Numbered from the stretch's first letter, positions 1 through 8,727 are shown. The stretch is DNA of 64,000 bases from Iamia sp. SCSIO 61187 (GCF_019443745.1 NZ_CP050948.1:124001-188000); one strand, 5' to 3'. Numbers and translations are program-made. The notes: generated from the letters alone by a model not told the origin.

Positions 1-192
1 CGACCGCGTGCGCACCCCAGTCACTTCTTGGACGTGCTCGGCGAGCTCCTTGTAGGTGACGAACGCGCCGTACTCGGTCGCCTTGTCCCGGAGGTACCGG
101 TCAGCCGCGTCGACCCACCCGTCAAGTGCCTCGTCCCACGACACCCGCGACCCGTCCGAGACCCTCCACGTGCCCGGCTCGTCGTCGACCAT
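1..192 (-). CDS. hypothetical protein, N-terminal part (runs off the left edge)
   Basis: The reading frame is open from ATG at 192 to the first base of the window, giving 64 residues of a longer protein. An in-frame TAG lies just upstream and GAGGAGGG sits 5 nt before the ATG, so the start is well supported. The visible part contains a predicted helix followed by FVTYKELAEHVQEVTGVRTR. I have the impression of similar openings in small actinobacterial hypothetical proteins, but no function is known to me. It follows the ORF at 220-531 on the same strand and may be cotranscribed with it. Confidence 0.6.
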   Translation of the reverse strand, partial: MVDDEPGTWRVSDGSRVSWDEALDGWVDAADRYLRDKATEYGAFVTYKELAEHVQEVTGVRTRS

Positions 193-219
193 CCAGCCCT
201 CCTCGTCTTGGGAGCGACC

Positions 220-531
220 CTAGTTCCGGGGCGGCACGTCCGAATCGTGTCCGGGTGCGCCCGACCCGGGCTGTCCCAGCACCGCAAGGACGCCGTCTTC
301 TCCGGCGATGCGCCAAATCTGCCGGGACTCGCCCTCGCCTTCAAGCAGGCCGTTGCTCCACCGCTTCTCGGTCCGCAACCCTCGGGACCAGAACAGCGTG
401 AGCCGCACCCGCCCCCGTGTCAGCTCGTCGCTGATCGCGCCGTGGGATGTCCTCTCGGTCGCACGTGCCCATCCGTGGGCATCGGCGACAGAGAGGACGT
501 CGTCTCGCCGGTCGTGTCGAGCCTGGGTCAC
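220..531 (-). CDS. small hypothetical protein
   Basis: The ORF encodes 103 residues from a GTG start with no strong ribosome-binding site. The middle (about residues 25-85) looks protein-like, alternating charged and hydrophobic residues (RVRLTLFWSRGL, RQIWRIAGEDGVLAVL), whereas the first 15 residues are rich in Arg and Asp and could be untranslated. I recognise no domain. It lies 27 bp upstream of the truncated gene at 1-192 on the same strand, which suggests a small operon. The start codon and the gene itself are both uncertain. Confidence 0.4.
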   Translation of the reverse strand: MTQARHDRRDDVLSVADAHGWARATERTSHGAISDELTRGRVRLTLFWSRGLRTEKRWSNGLLEGEGESRQIWRIAGEDGVLAVLGQPGSGAPGHDSDVPPRN

Positions 532-623
532 CCGCCGATCGTAGGATCACGTCCCCGCCCCGAACGGGGCGGGGACGCGTGCGGCGACCCGGCGTGTCTG
601 CTGACAGCCGAGTCGCCGCAGGC

Positions 624-1511
624 TCACACGGCAGCGGCAGCGGCATCGAGCTCGGGGCGCAGGGTCCACCAGAACAGGTTGTCCTCACGCACCTCGCCGG
701 TGGCGACGACGTGCCACCACATCGTCGAGCCGTCGGGCCGGGTGGAGGTCGCGTAGTCGGGGTCCACGATGGCCAACCCGTCAGCGAGGCGCCGCCCGAG
801 ACGGCCCATGGCGAGGTTGGCCCCCCCGTGGGCGTCGAAGCCGAGGTGCTCGGCGAGCATCCCCGCCGTGGCGGAGTTGTTGGGGAACGCCCGGAAGGCC
901 TTGAGGAGGTTCCGGTCGTGTCCGGTGAGCTCCACGACCTCGAGGACCTGCCGCCAGGTGTCGACGGCGTCCCCCGGCGTCGAGGTCGCTGCGCTGACGG
1001 TGCGGTCTGCCCGGGCGGTGACCGCGTCACGGAAGAGCCGCACAGCGATCGGGTTGCTGGTGACACCCAGGGCCTGCCCATCGGCGGTCTTGTCCCCGCC
1101 GATCCACAGCGGCCGGCGGCCGACGCGACGGAACCGGGACCCGATCGCACGGAAGACCGGCGAGGCGGTGGTCCCCTCGGGGTACCCGGCGTTGGCCACC
1201 AAGAGGTTGGTCGGCGACCCGGGCTCGCTGACGACGCCGTGGAGGACATCGAGCTGGTTGTCGCTCAGGTCGTTGACGAGCCAGTGCATGGCGGCGACGT
1301 CGTCGTCGGTGTCCTCCCAGTCGGGCAGGTCCCAGGCGTCCTTGGGGCCATCGCTCGAACCGAACGGAGGCGTGTAGCTCCCGGTCGGCGCAGTGGCGTC
1401 GATGCTGTCGAGGTAGCGCTGCACGGTTGCCTGCACACCGGGGGCGTGCTTGGCCAGCACGACCAGGCGCAGCTCGACGAGGTCGTCGGGGTTGGTGGAG
1501 TTGAGGTTCAC
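624..1511 (-). CDS. hypothetical protein with a winged-helix-like segment
   Basis: This 295-residue protein has a GTG start. It has no signal peptide or membrane segment, so it is probably cytosolic. Residues about 203-247 (NNSATAGMLAEHLGF followed by NLAMGRLGRRLADGL) look like the small helix-turn-helix module that I associate with some HNH-endonuclease-type proteins, but no HNH motif is visible. The N-terminal half is acidic with several Trp residues and I do not recognise it. The gene sits under an unusually good consensus promoter at 1549-1591, so it may be strongly expressed or tightly repressed. DNA binding is inferred only from the helical pattern. Confidence 0.7.
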   Translation of the reverse strand: MNLNSTNPDDLVELRLVVLAKHAPGVQATVQRYLDSIDATAPTGSYTPPFGSSDGPKDAWDLPDWEDTDDDVAAMHWLVNDLSDNQLDVLHGVVSEPGSPTNLLVANAGYPEGTTASPVFRAIGSRFRRVGRRPLWIGGDKTADGQALGVTSNPIAVRLFRDAVTARADRTVSAATSTPGDAVDTWRQVLEVVELTGHDRNLLKAFRAFPNNSATAGMLAEHLGFDAHGGANLAMGRLGRRLADGLAIVDPDYATSTRPDGSTMWWHVVATGEVREDNLFWWTLRPELDAAAAAV

Positions 1512-1548
1512 GGGGAGCCCTTCACAGGATCAGACGATGTGGCAGTCC

Positions 1549-1591
1549 TGATTATGTGAGGCCATACGCCCCGCTGTCAAGCACATAATCA
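1549..1591 (-). promoter_or_regulatory. strong sigma-70-type promoter flanked by an inverted repeat
   Basis: Reading the minus strand there is a perfect TTGACA (plus 1575-1580), an 18-nt spacer and CATAAT (plus 1551-1556), about 40 nt before the GTG at 1511. A perfect 10-bp inverted repeat (TGATTATGTG at 1549-1558 and CACATAATCA at 1582-1591) overlaps the -10 and abuts the -35. This is the layout of a repressor operator. The local A+T richness contrasts with the surroundings. Confidence 0.6.
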
Positions 1592-2068
1592 CACGATCCA
1601 CCTTCCGTGATGCCTGCTCTCCACCTGTCCGCCGGTGGCGAGCGACTCCATCAACGCAAGACCGGGCCGCACTTGGCTGATTCACCCGGCCCGAGGACCT
1701 CGACGCCTGCCGTGCGCTCTGGTTCCTCTGGAGGCGAAGGGGTGTCCCGGGGCGGGCGTACCGTCGGCCAGATGTCGCAGAGCGATGGTTGCCCCGACGG
1801 CGCAAGCCTGGACGGTGGTGAGGAACCGACGCCGGACGCGCCGGTCGACCTGACGCGCGCGTTCAAAGGCCAGGTCGGACCCGAGGCCGCCTCAGGCAGT
1901 GCAAGTCCCCCCTCGCCCACCAGACCAGAGCGTTCAGCTCGGAGGGTCCCCGTGCCCAACGGCCGGGGGCCGGGGTGTCGCCCCCTTTGTCACAGGGCCT
2001 CGCGGCTGCCGTGCCGGGGACCGTGCCCGCCCGTCGAGGCCCACGGCTCGCAGCTCCGTGGTTGACTG
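1592..2068. other. about 480 bp without a supportable gene
   Basis: Several frames are open here, but none has a convincing start, protein-like composition or recognisable motif. I see no RNA gene or clear terminator. Confidence 0.5.
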
Positions 2069-2896
2069 GTGCGCTTGGACGGTTCGGGCGCCGGCAGGAG
2101 GGTGCCGCGGGTGGCGCGGCGACGCCGGGTGCTCGTCGGTGCCGCCGACATCCTGGTGGCGACGACCATCGTGGCGGTCGTGGCCGGCGCCGTCGTGGTG
2201 GTCGTGCGCCAACGCAGCGACGACGGTGCCGCCGCGGCCATCGCGGCGTGGGCGACCGACCGGGGCTCGGAGAGGGTGGCGTGGCCGCCGGAGCGGCGCG
2301 CCGCGGTGCCGGCCCTGCTCGCGTCCGGCGTCGTCCCGGTCCTGATCGACGCGGCCGCGCCCCCGCAGCAGTACGCCGTCGCCCGGACAGAGGTGGTGGT
2401 CACGAGGGTCGGGGAACCGGCGCCGGACCTCGTCGTGGAGTCGCATCGGGAGGGAGACCTGGTCGCGCACCGGGTCGACCTGGAGGAGGCCGGGACGGTC
2501 CCGCTCGAGGTGGGCGACACGGTCTCGGAGGAGATCTCCCGTCCCTATCGCTACGCGCCCCTGCGGCCGAGCACGTCCGTGCCACCCGGTGACGCGCTGG
2601 AACGAGAGCTCCACCTGGCGCCGGGCCGGTACGAGGTCGCGGTCGAGGCCTACGTGGGCATCGAGGACGATGACGCGACCACCTCCATCGTCGTCGTCCT
2701 CGTGCCCGCAGGAGGGGACCTCGTCGCCGACGGTGGCCAGGTGGGTCGGGTCGTCGAGGAGCCCCTCGTGGTCGAGCTCGTCATCCCCGAGGGGACCGGG
2801 CCGGGCACCCGCCTGGGCATCGGGCCCCTGGGCGACAGCGGCACGCCCACCCTGCTCGTCCACGGCTGGTCGGTGACCCGGGTGGCCGACCGGTGA
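2069..2896 (+). CDS. membrane-anchored extracytoplasmic hypothetical protein
   Basis: The ORF encodes 275 residues. An Arg-rich start is followed by one strongly hydrophobic helix (about residues 22-46), then a Val/Asp/Glu-rich domain that looks like beta sheet. This is the pattern of a single-pass protein with its body outside the cytoplasm. The GTG at 2111 has a better Shine-Dalgarno (AGGAGG, 7 nt away) than the GTG at 2069, so the true start may be 2111. The stop overlaps the start of the next gene (GTGA), so the two are translationally coupled. I know no family for it. Coupling to a GT-C-like membrane protein suggests a role in envelope glycan or lipid-linked sugar handling, which is inference only. 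Confidence 0.65.
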   Translation: MRLDGSGAGRRVPRVARRRRVLVGAADILVATTIVAVVAGAVVVVVRQRSDDGAAAAIAAWATDRGSERVAWPPERRAAVPALLASGVVPVLIDAAAPPQQYAVARTEVVVTRVGEPAPDLVVESHREGDLVAHRVDLEEAGTVPLEVGDTVSEEISRPYRYAPLRPSTSVPPGDALERELHLAPGRYEVAVEAYVGIEDDDATTSIVVVLVPAGGDLVADGGQVGRVVEEPLVVELVIPEGTGPGTRLGIGPLGDSGTPTLLVHGWSVTRVADR

Positions 2897-4164
2897 TCGA
2901 ATGCCCCGCGGTGCGCCGGAGCGACCTCCTGCTCTTCGTCGCCGCCGCGCTGGTGCTGGTCGCGCTGTCGTCGGTGACGGCGTGGCGGCTGGACTACGCC
3001 CCGGACGAGACCTCCCACCTGACCGTGGTGGAGGTCGTCGCCGACGAACGGCGTCCGCTCACGTGGGAGGACACGCGGTACGGAGCGGACCGGGGCCACG
3101 CCTACCACCTCTACTCGCCGGTGGCCTACCTCCCCTACGTCCCGGCTCGGTGGGTCGCCGAGGCCGTCGGGCCCCTGGAGGGAGCAGCCCACCCGGACCG
3201 CGTGGTCGTCAGGTTCGGAGCCTGGTCGATCGCCGTGGCCCAGCTGGCGGCGACCTGGAGCCTCGTCCGGCGCGTCCTGCGCACCTCCTCGGCCCGCCTG
3301 GCCCTCGCCGTCGCCGTCGCCGTCAACCTGGTGCCGCAGCTGCGCTACATGCACGCCTACATCACCACCGACGGGATGACGGTCCTCGCCGCGACCGTCG
3401 CCGTGGCGGTCTCGGCGCGCGTGCTGCAGAGGCCGAGGGCCGAGGTCGTCGACGGGCTCCTGTGCGGGTTGGCGATCGCCCTGTGCGCGCACGTCCGCTA
3501 CAACGCGCTCATCGTCGGCGCTGTGACGCTGCTGGCCCTGGCGTGGCGAGCGGCGCGCGCCGCCCAGCCATGGAGGCCTCGGCTGCGACCGCTCGGCGTC
3601 GCCCTCGCCGTCGCCCTCGTCCTGTCCGCACCGTTCCACCTGTGGGTGTACGAGGAGCAGGCCAACCGCCACGTGACCGCGAGCACTACGCACGAGCAGC
3701 TCCGGGAGTCGACGTTCCTCGGCCACCTCACCGAGGACGTCTCGACCGCCGAGCTGATCCGCATCCGCGGGGCCGAGGTCGACGAGGTCGGGGAGGGGAT
3801 GTGGTTGCGCTTCCAGCGCTACCACAAGATCTCGGCCGCGATCTGGCGCGTGCTCGCCGTGCTCACGGTCCTCGGGGTCGTCGCCGCGCTCGCGTCCCGT
3901 CAGCTGACGCGAGCGATCAAGGTGCTGACCATCGTCCTCGTCGTCGCGTTCTTCGTGACCTGGGTCGCGATGGCGGCCCAGTGGCCGTTCACCGCCCATG
4001 GTCGGTTCCTGCTCCCCGTCGGTCTGCCCATCGTCGCCATCGCCGCATCCGGGTACACCGCCCTGCTGGGTGAACGGTCTCGGATCCCCGCCGTGGTCGT
4101 CCCGGCCGCGGTTGCTGCCGGGCTCGGCTCGCTCCTGCTCGACGGGATCCGCGCCCTCCGCTGA
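2893..4164 (+). CDS. polytopic membrane protein, GT-C glycosyltransferase-like (DUF2142/PMT-like)
   Basis: This 423-residue protein has about ten hydrophobic segments. The first is followed by a loop with DYAPDETSHL, the acidic motif placed like the catalytic Asp/Glu of GT-C glycosyltransferases and of DUF2142 proteins. A second loop has aromatic residues typical of this fold (YSPVAYLPYVPARWV). Such enzymes use polyprenyl-phosphate sugars on the outer face of the membrane. The GTG start overlaps the preceding stop by 4 bp. A 12-bp stem hairpin follows the stop and ends the operon. The glycosyltransferase role is inferred from topology and one motif. Confidence 0.7.
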   Translation: MIECPAVRRSDLLLFVAAALVLVALSSVTAWRLDYAPDETSHLTVVEVVADERRPLTWEDTRYGADRGHAYHLYSPVAYLPYVPARWVAEAVGPLEGAAHPDRVVVRFGAWSIAVAQLAATWSLVRRVLRTSSARLALAVAVAVNLVPQLRYMHAYITTDGMTVLAATVAVAVSARVLQRPRAEVVDGLLCGLAIALCAHVRYNALIVGAVTLLALAWRAARAAQPWRPRLRPLGVALAVALVLSAPFHLWVYEEQANRHVTASTTHEQLRESTFLGHLTEDVSTAELIRIRGAEVDEVGEGMWLRFQRYHKISAAIWRVLAVLTVLGVVAALASRQLTRAIKVLTIVLVVAFFVTWVAMAAQWPFTAHGRFLLPVGLPIVAIAASGYTALLGERSRIPAVVVPAAVAAGLGSLLLDGIRALR

Positions 4165-4186
4165 GGGCCTGCCCGAGGCGCGACGA

Positions 4187-4216
4187 AGGGTGGGCCAGCG
4201 GTGCCTGGCCCACCCT
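4187..4216. terminator. bidirectional hairpin between convergent genes
   Basis: A perfect 12-bp stem (AGGGTGGGCCAG at 4187-4198 and CTGGCCCACCCT at 4205-4216) closes a 6-nt loop between the convergent ends at 4164 and 4239. There is no U-tract, as is common for actinobacterial terminators. Confidence 0.65.
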
Positions 4217-4238
4217 CCGCCCACCGCGGGCTGTCTGC

Positions 4239-5213
4239 TCAGCCGCGGGCGCTGGGGACCGGCTCGTCGACCGCCCCCCGGTCCTCGACGGTGACCGCTC
4301 CGGGGTAGCGGATGTTCTCGACCATGTCCTGGATGTGGTCCTCGGGGTCGGCGGTGAGCGTCGACACCACCAGGATCACCAGCATGTTGAGGGTGCCGCA
4401 GACCACGCCGATCCCGGCGGCGCTGATGCCGAACCACGGCTCCATGCCGCCGTAGATCACGAACCACATGTAGGTGGCCGCCGTGGTCAGCCCGACCAGC
4501 ATCCCGCTCACCGCCCCGGCGGTGGTGGCCTTCTTCCAGAAGATCCCGAGCACGATCACGGGGAAGCTGGCGGCGGTCAACCCGAACGCCAGCGCCACCA
4601 CCTGGGCCACGAAGCCCGGCGGGTTCACCCCGAAGTAGCCGGCGACGACCACGGCGGCGGCCATGACGATGCGCCCGACCATCAGGCGCTGGACCTCGGT
4701 CGCGTCGGGCCGGAAGCGCTTGTAGTACACGTCGTGGCTGATCGCCGAGGAGATCACCAGGAGCAGGCCCGAGGCGGTCGAAAGGGCGGCGGCCAGGCCA
4801 CCGGCCGCCACCAGGCCGACGACCGGTGCCGGCAGACCGGCGACCTCGGGGTTGGCCAGCACCATGATGTCCTGGTCGATGGTGAGCTCGTTGGTGCCCT
4901 CGTCGGGCGTGTACTGGACCACGCCGTCGCCGTTGCGATCGTCGATGGTCAGCAGACCCGTCTCGCTCCAGTTGTCCACCCACGTGGGCAGCGCGCCCAC
5001 CTCGCGGTCGGCGATGGTGTCGAAGACGTTGTACTTGGCGAACACGCCCACCGCCGGGGCGGTGAGGTAGAGCAGACCGATGAACGTGAGGGCCCACACC
5101 GCCGACCAGCGGGCGGCCCGCACGTGGCGGACCGTGTAGAAGCGCACGATCACGTGGGGCAGCCCGGCGGTGCCCCCCATGAGGGTCGCCGTCACCAGGT
5201 ACACGTTCAGCAT
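4239..5213 (-). pseudogene. sodium:solute symporter (ActP/VC_2705-like), N-terminal part missing
   Basis: The 324 residues match the C-terminal part of acetate/cation symporters of the SSS family: GTAGLPHVIVRFYTV, GLVAAGGLAAALSTASGLL, SSAISHDVYYKRF and several membrane helices. Full-length members are about 550-600 residues, so roughly 250 residues, including the first helices and part of the Na+ site, are absent. The frame leaves symporter-like sequence at about 5210; upstream codons read RWCRHR and do not resemble the family. On the other side of this point lies part of an FG-GAP protein, so the gene was cut by a rearrangement or an assembly join. It is probably non-functional as it stands. 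Confidence 0.8.
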
Positions 5214-5524
5214 CCGGTGGCGGCACCACCTCGATGTGGGTCTTCCGACCCGGCCAGCGCAGCTGGTCGACGCGGTCGTTCCCCGCCGTGCGCGGCACCT
5301 ACGGGGTCGTGGTGGCCGACTTCGACGGCGACCAGCGTGACGACATCTGGTTCACGACGGCGGGAGGGACGAGCCGATGGCTCGCGCGGGACAGGGGCTT
5401 CGCCAAGACCCCTGCGGCCCTCACCGTGACCGCCACCGCGGTGGTCGTCGGCTCCGACGGCCGACCGCGGGCCACCATCGAGCTGTCCTACGGGCGCACC
5501 GTCGTCAACCGGCGGACGCCGTGA
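5214..5524 (+). pseudogene. C-terminal fragment of an FG-GAP/VCBS repeat protein
   Basis: About 100 residues are in frame up to the stop at 5524. They contain GTTSMWVFRPG and VVVADFDGDQRDDIWF, the Ca-binding FG-GAP/VCBS repeat found in extracellular beta-propeller proteins. No start of its own is convincing: the internal ATG at 5234 falls inside a repeat blade, and the frame is open leftwards into antisense symporter sequence. The family is normally several hundred residues with a signal peptide. This is therefore the tail of a gene truncated at the 5210 junction. Confidence 0.65.
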
Positions 5525-5697
5525 GCCGGCCCCTCCGGGCGGTGGCGTGGCCGACGACCCTGGGTGGGACCCGCCGTCGAGGAGAGCGGCCGGCCATGGG
5601 GATGCTCCTGGCTCCGCTCGTCGCGGTGGTGCACGCCTTCGCCGACTGCCAGGACGCGGCGTGGGAGAGGTTCCTCGACGACGACGGGTGAGCTCGC

Positions 5698-7287
5698 TCA
5701 GGCGGTGCGCTTGTTGAGGTACATCCGGTGGTCCGCCGACGCGATCAGCCGGTCGGCGTCGGCGTCGGGCCGGTCGGTCCAGGCCACGCCCACGCTCCAC
5801 GCCATGTCGAGGGTGGGGCCATCGGCCACCTGGACCCCGGGGGCCAAGGTGGCGCCCAGGCGTCGGGCCGCGGTCCGGGCCTCCTCGGCCCCGGCCACGT
5901 CGGTGAGGACGGCGATGAACTCGTCGCCGCCGATGCGGCCCACGACGTCGCCGTGGCGGGAGGCCCGCCGGAGGCGTTCGCCCACCTCGGCCAGCACGTG
6001 GTCGCCGGCCCGGTGGCCGAGGGTGTCGTTGACCTGCTTGAAGTCGTCGAGGTCGAAGTAGGCGACGGCGGTCCCGGCGGAGCCCCGGGCGTGGTCGGCG
6101 AGGGCCCGGTCGAGGGCGTCGATGACGGCGGACCGGTTGAGGCAGCCGGTCAGCTCGTCGACGGTGGCCCGGCGCTCGAGCTCGGCCCGCATCCGGTGCT
6201 CGTCGGTGACGTCGGCGATGGCGAGCACGGCGCCGCTGGGCCGGCCGTCGGCGTCGCTCAGGCCGCGCAGGGCGACGGTGCAGTGGCGGCGGACGATCTC
6301 CCCCGGGCGCTGGACGCGCACCTCGATGTCGGCGTCGACGCCGGTCTCGAGGACCTCGTCGAGGCGGACGCGCAGCGCGGCCCGATCGCCGGCGACGAGG
6401 GTCGCGAGCAGCGGCTCGACCTCGTCGTTGGCGGGCACCCCGAGCAGCTCGTGGAGGCGGGCGTTGGCGTGCACCACGTGGCGGTCGCCGTCGACGTGCA
6501 GCACGCCCGACGGAAGGGCCTCGGTGAGCCGGCGCAGGAGGTGCTCGCGCTGGCGGACCTGCTCGATGGCGTCCATCTCGTCGGAGATGTCGACCATCTC
6601 GGTGACGACCCGCCCCTGCTCGGCGAGCAGGTTGGTGTTGGTGAGGTCCATCCACAGCCAGGTGCCGTCGGCCCGGCGGTGGCGGGCGCGGAGGCGGGAC
6701 GTGCCGCCGGGACGGGTGAGCATGTCGACCCAGGCGTCGACGGCCCGGTCCTGGTCGTCGGGGTGGAGCAGGTCGAGCGAGCGGGTGCCGACGAGGGCGT
6801 CGGGCTCGTAGCCGAGCATCAGACCCACGCGCTCGTCGACGTGGACGATGATCGCCATCTCGTCCTTCTCGGTGCGGCCGGTCTTGGGGACGACCGGGTC
6901 CCGCTGGGCGAAGGCGGCGATGGCGTCGGCCTCGCCGTCGGCGACGATCACGCCGACGAGCACGTCGTGGCGGTGGCGGACGTCGACGAAGTGGTAGCGG
7001 GCGTCGACGCCGTTGGCGAGGCGGACGGACGCGACCGACGCCCCGTCGACCTTGACCCGATCCCACGCGGCGATGATCGCCCGCCGGTCGGACGCCTCCA
7101 CCAGCTCGAGGGCGGAGCGGGCGGCGACCACGCGCCGGTCGGGCTCGACCAGCTCGGGGGGTGTCTCGACGAAGAGGCCCTCGGCGTCGATGGCCGACAC
7201 CAGGGCGCGGGGGTGCTGGCGGAGCAGCGCCGCGAGCACGGCCTCTCGGGCTGGCGGTTCCAGCGGTCGGTCTTCGGGTGCGTCCAC
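5698..7287 (-). CDS. PAS-PAS-GGDEF diguanylate cyclase
   Basis: The 529-residue protein is predicted to make cyclic di-GMP from two GTP. The N-terminal ~130 residues are an unassigned sensor-like region. Two PAS-type domains follow (first around KDEMAIIVHVDERVGLMLGYE, then LPSGVLHVDGDRHVVHANARL), and then a GGDEF domain with FDLDDFKQVNDTLGHRAGD and an intact RIGGDEF motif near residue 450. No membrane segment is seen, so it is a cytosolic sensor. I chose the GTG at 7287 because GGAGG lies 7 nt upstream; the frame stays open further up but the sequence there is Arg-rich and not protein-like. A second c-di-GMP protein lies at 61013. Confidence 0.88.
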   Translation of the reverse strand: MDAPEDRPLEPPAREAVLAALLRQHPRALVSAIDAEGLFVETPPELVEPDRRVVAARSALELVEASDRRAIIAAWDRVKVDGASVASVRLANGVDARYHFVDVRHRHDVLVGVIVADGEADAIAAFAQRDPVVPKTGRTEKDEMAIIVHVDERVGLMLGYEPDALVGTRSLDLLHPDDQDRAVDAWVDMLTRPGGTSRLRARHRRADGTWLWMDLTNTNLLAEQGRVVTEMVDISDEMDAIEQVRQREHLLRRLTEALPSGVLHVDGDRHVVHANARLHELLGVPANDEVEPLLATLVAGDRAALRVRLDEVLETGVDADIEVRVQRPGEIVRRHCTVALRGLSDADGRPSGAVLAIADVTDEHRMRAELERRATVDELTGCLNRSAVIDALDRALADHARGSAGTAVAYFDLDDFKQVNDTLGHRAGDHVLAEVGERLRRASRHGDVVGRIGGDEFIAVLTDVAGAEEARTAARRLGATLAPGVQVADGPTLDMAWSVGVAWTDRPDADADRLIASADHRMYLNKRTA

Positions 7288-7355
7288 CTCGGCCCCTCCG
7301 GTCGCGGTCCCGGCCCCATCGGCACGACGGCGCCACCTGTGAAGGGTCCGGCCGG

Positions 7356-7868
7356 TCAGCTGGCCGGGGCACCCCCCCGTCGGGCCTCGATGGGAGCGAG
7401 GGGGTGGTGCGGGTCGTCGGCCCACGCCGGACCCCGGTGGGCCCGGAGGGAGGTGTCGTCGAGCTGCTCGCCGCAGTGGGAGCAGACGTACACGGGGTCG
7501 GCCGGGTGGCCGCAGGCCCGGTGCTCGATGATCACCGGCGGGCCCTTGTCGCCGACGGCCCACCGGTCGCCCCACTGCATCAGGGCGACCAGCACGGGGA
7601 ACAGGTCCCGGCCCTTGTCGGTGAGGTGGTACTCCCACCGGGTGCCGGACTGGGCGATGTTGCGCCGCTCCAGCACCCCCTCGTCGACGAGGGTGGTCAG
7701 CCGGTCGGTGAGGATGTTGCGCGAGATGCCGAGGTCGCCCTGGATCTCGTCGAAGCGGCGCCGCCCGTAGAACACCTCGCGCACGATGAGCGGCGTCCAC
7801 CACTCGCCGATGGTCTCGAGCGACCGGGCGATCGAGCACGACATCCCGTCGAAGCTGACCCTCTTCAT
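7356..7868 (-). CDS. HxlR-family transcriptional regulator
   Basis: This 170-residue winged-helix protein has the HxlR hallmarks: an N-terminal Cys (C11 in MSCSIARSLETIGEWW), PLIVREVFYGRRRFDEI, and GISRNILTDRLTTLVDEGVL as recognition helix and wing. The C-terminus adds two Cys pairs (RACGH, CSHCGE) that could bind zinc or sense redox state. HxlR proteins commonly respond to aldehydes or oxidants through the N-terminal Cys. The gene starts close behind a TAGCCT -10 box. A copy of the motif GTTGCGTCA lies 23 bp upstream and is also part of the large inverted repeat at 8721-8764, suggesting autoregulation and control of the neighbouring thioesterase gene. Confidence 0.9.
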   Translation of the reverse strand: MKRVSFDGMSCSIARSLETIGEWWTPLIVREVFYGRRRFDEIQGDLGISRNILTDRLTTLVDEGVLERRNIAQSGTRWEYHLTDKGRDLFPVLVALMQWGDRWAVGDKGPPVIIEHRACGHPADPVYVCSHCGEQLDDTSLRAHRGPAWADDPHHPLAPIEARRGGAPAS

Positions 7869-7890
7869 CGAGGACAGGCTAGGGGCCGGA

Positions 7891-7899
7891 GTTGCGTCA
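7891..7899. promoter_or_regulatory. candidate HxlR operator half-site
   Basis: GTTGCGTCA lies upstream of the HxlR gene, overlapping the end of the thioesterase gene. The same 9-mer, read on the other strand, forms one arm of the inverted repeat at 8721-8764. Only two such places were noticed by eye. Confidence 0.4.
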
Positions 7900-8727
7900 C
7901 GAGACGAGGCGCAGCTGGCGCGAGGTGGCGACGTGGGTGCCGGCCCGATCCCAGAGGTCGACCGCCTCGGACACCCACCCCTCGTCGGACCAGTCGGTGC
8001 GGGCCCGCACGAGGAGCCACGGATCGTCGGAGTCGACGGGCGCCGGTGACCGGTGGTGCACGGCCAGCTCGACGGTCGGCACCGCGGTCGGGACCCGGAG
8101 GGTGGCGTACAGCGAGGGGGCGAGGGCGTCGGCCAGCACGGTGGTGCGGAGCGGGCCCGGGGCCCCGTCCTCCTCGCGGAGCCGCACCCAGGCCGAGAGG
8201 CGGGCGGTCGGCCCGCCGGTGAGGGGCAGGACCCCGTCGGTCGGGCGGATGTCGACGTGGCGGCCGAAGGGGACGAGCTCGGCCGGGGGCACGAACGGCT
8301 CCAGGTCCTCGGGCCGGTGGACGAGCGGCACGGGGAGGGGGTCGGCGCCGGCGGTCCGGGCGTCGTTGGGAGCGCCGAAGGTGGAGTGGACGACGAGGGC
8401 CGTCCGGCCGTCGACGGTGCCCTCGGTGCGGACCGTGGTGATCCGGCGGCCGGCGTGGACGAGGGCCGAGCGCAGGACGAGGGGCCCCCGCACGGGCCGC
8501 AGCAGCTGGGCGGTGCTCGAGCGCAGCGCCGCCTCCGGGGCGACCGACGCGGCGTCGGCGGCGGCGAGGGCGACGAGCAGCCCGCCGTGGGCCCCGGCCC
8601 ACGACCACCAGTCGCGGGGCACGACCACGGGCGCGGGCTGGGCGAGGAGGTCGCCGGCGGTGACGGCGGGCTGCCACCCGTGGGGCACGACCCGGGTGGT
8701 CGGTGGGGCTTGCTGCTGGAGTTGCAT
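7897..8727 (-). CDS. acyl-CoA thioesterase-like (double hotdog) protein
   Basis: The protein is 276 residues from ATG 8727. It resembles the TesB/thioesterase-superfamily double-hotdog proteins of actinobacteria: an N-terminal DWWSWAGAHGGLLVALAAAD segment matching the hotdog helix opening, a central linker with RPTDG, and a C-terminal hotdog with LADALAPSLYATL and TVELAVHH. It would hydrolyse acyl-CoA esters in the cytosol. The ATG at 8727 is preferred over 8763 because a TATCGT -10 lies 6 nt upstream and the inverted repeat covers that promoter. The HxlR gene is immediately downstream. The substrate is unknown. Confidence 0.75.
   Translation of the reverse strand: MQLQQQAPPTTRVVPHGWQPAVTAGDLLAQPAPVVVPRDWWSWAGAHGGLLVALAAADAASVAPEAALRSSTAQLLRPVRGPLVLRSALVHAGRRITTVRTEGTVDGRTALVVHSTFGAPNDARTAGADPLPVPLVHRPEDLEPFVPPAELVPFGRHVDIRPTDGVLPLTGGPTARLSAWVRLREEDGAPGPLRTTVLADALAPSLYATLRVPTAVPTVELAVHHRSPAPVDSDDPWLLVRARTDWSDEGWVSEAVDLWDRAGTHVATSRQLRLVS

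Noticed and set aside
1607-2065. 152-codon ORF in the gap after the first genes
   Set aside because: Low-complexity Gly/Pro/Arg/Ser composition, no ribosome-binding site and no motif; competing frames are equally open.
2650-5298. 882-codon minus-strand open frame
   Set aside because: It runs antisense to the membrane-protein gene and across the symporter in the wrong frame, with His/Arg/Gly-rich sequence and no protein-like features.
5596-5691. 31-codon ORF (MGMLLAPLVAVVHAF...) after the FG-GAP fragment
   Set aside because: GAGGAGAG lies upstream and the start is hydrophobic, but it is too short and without any supporting context to call a gene.
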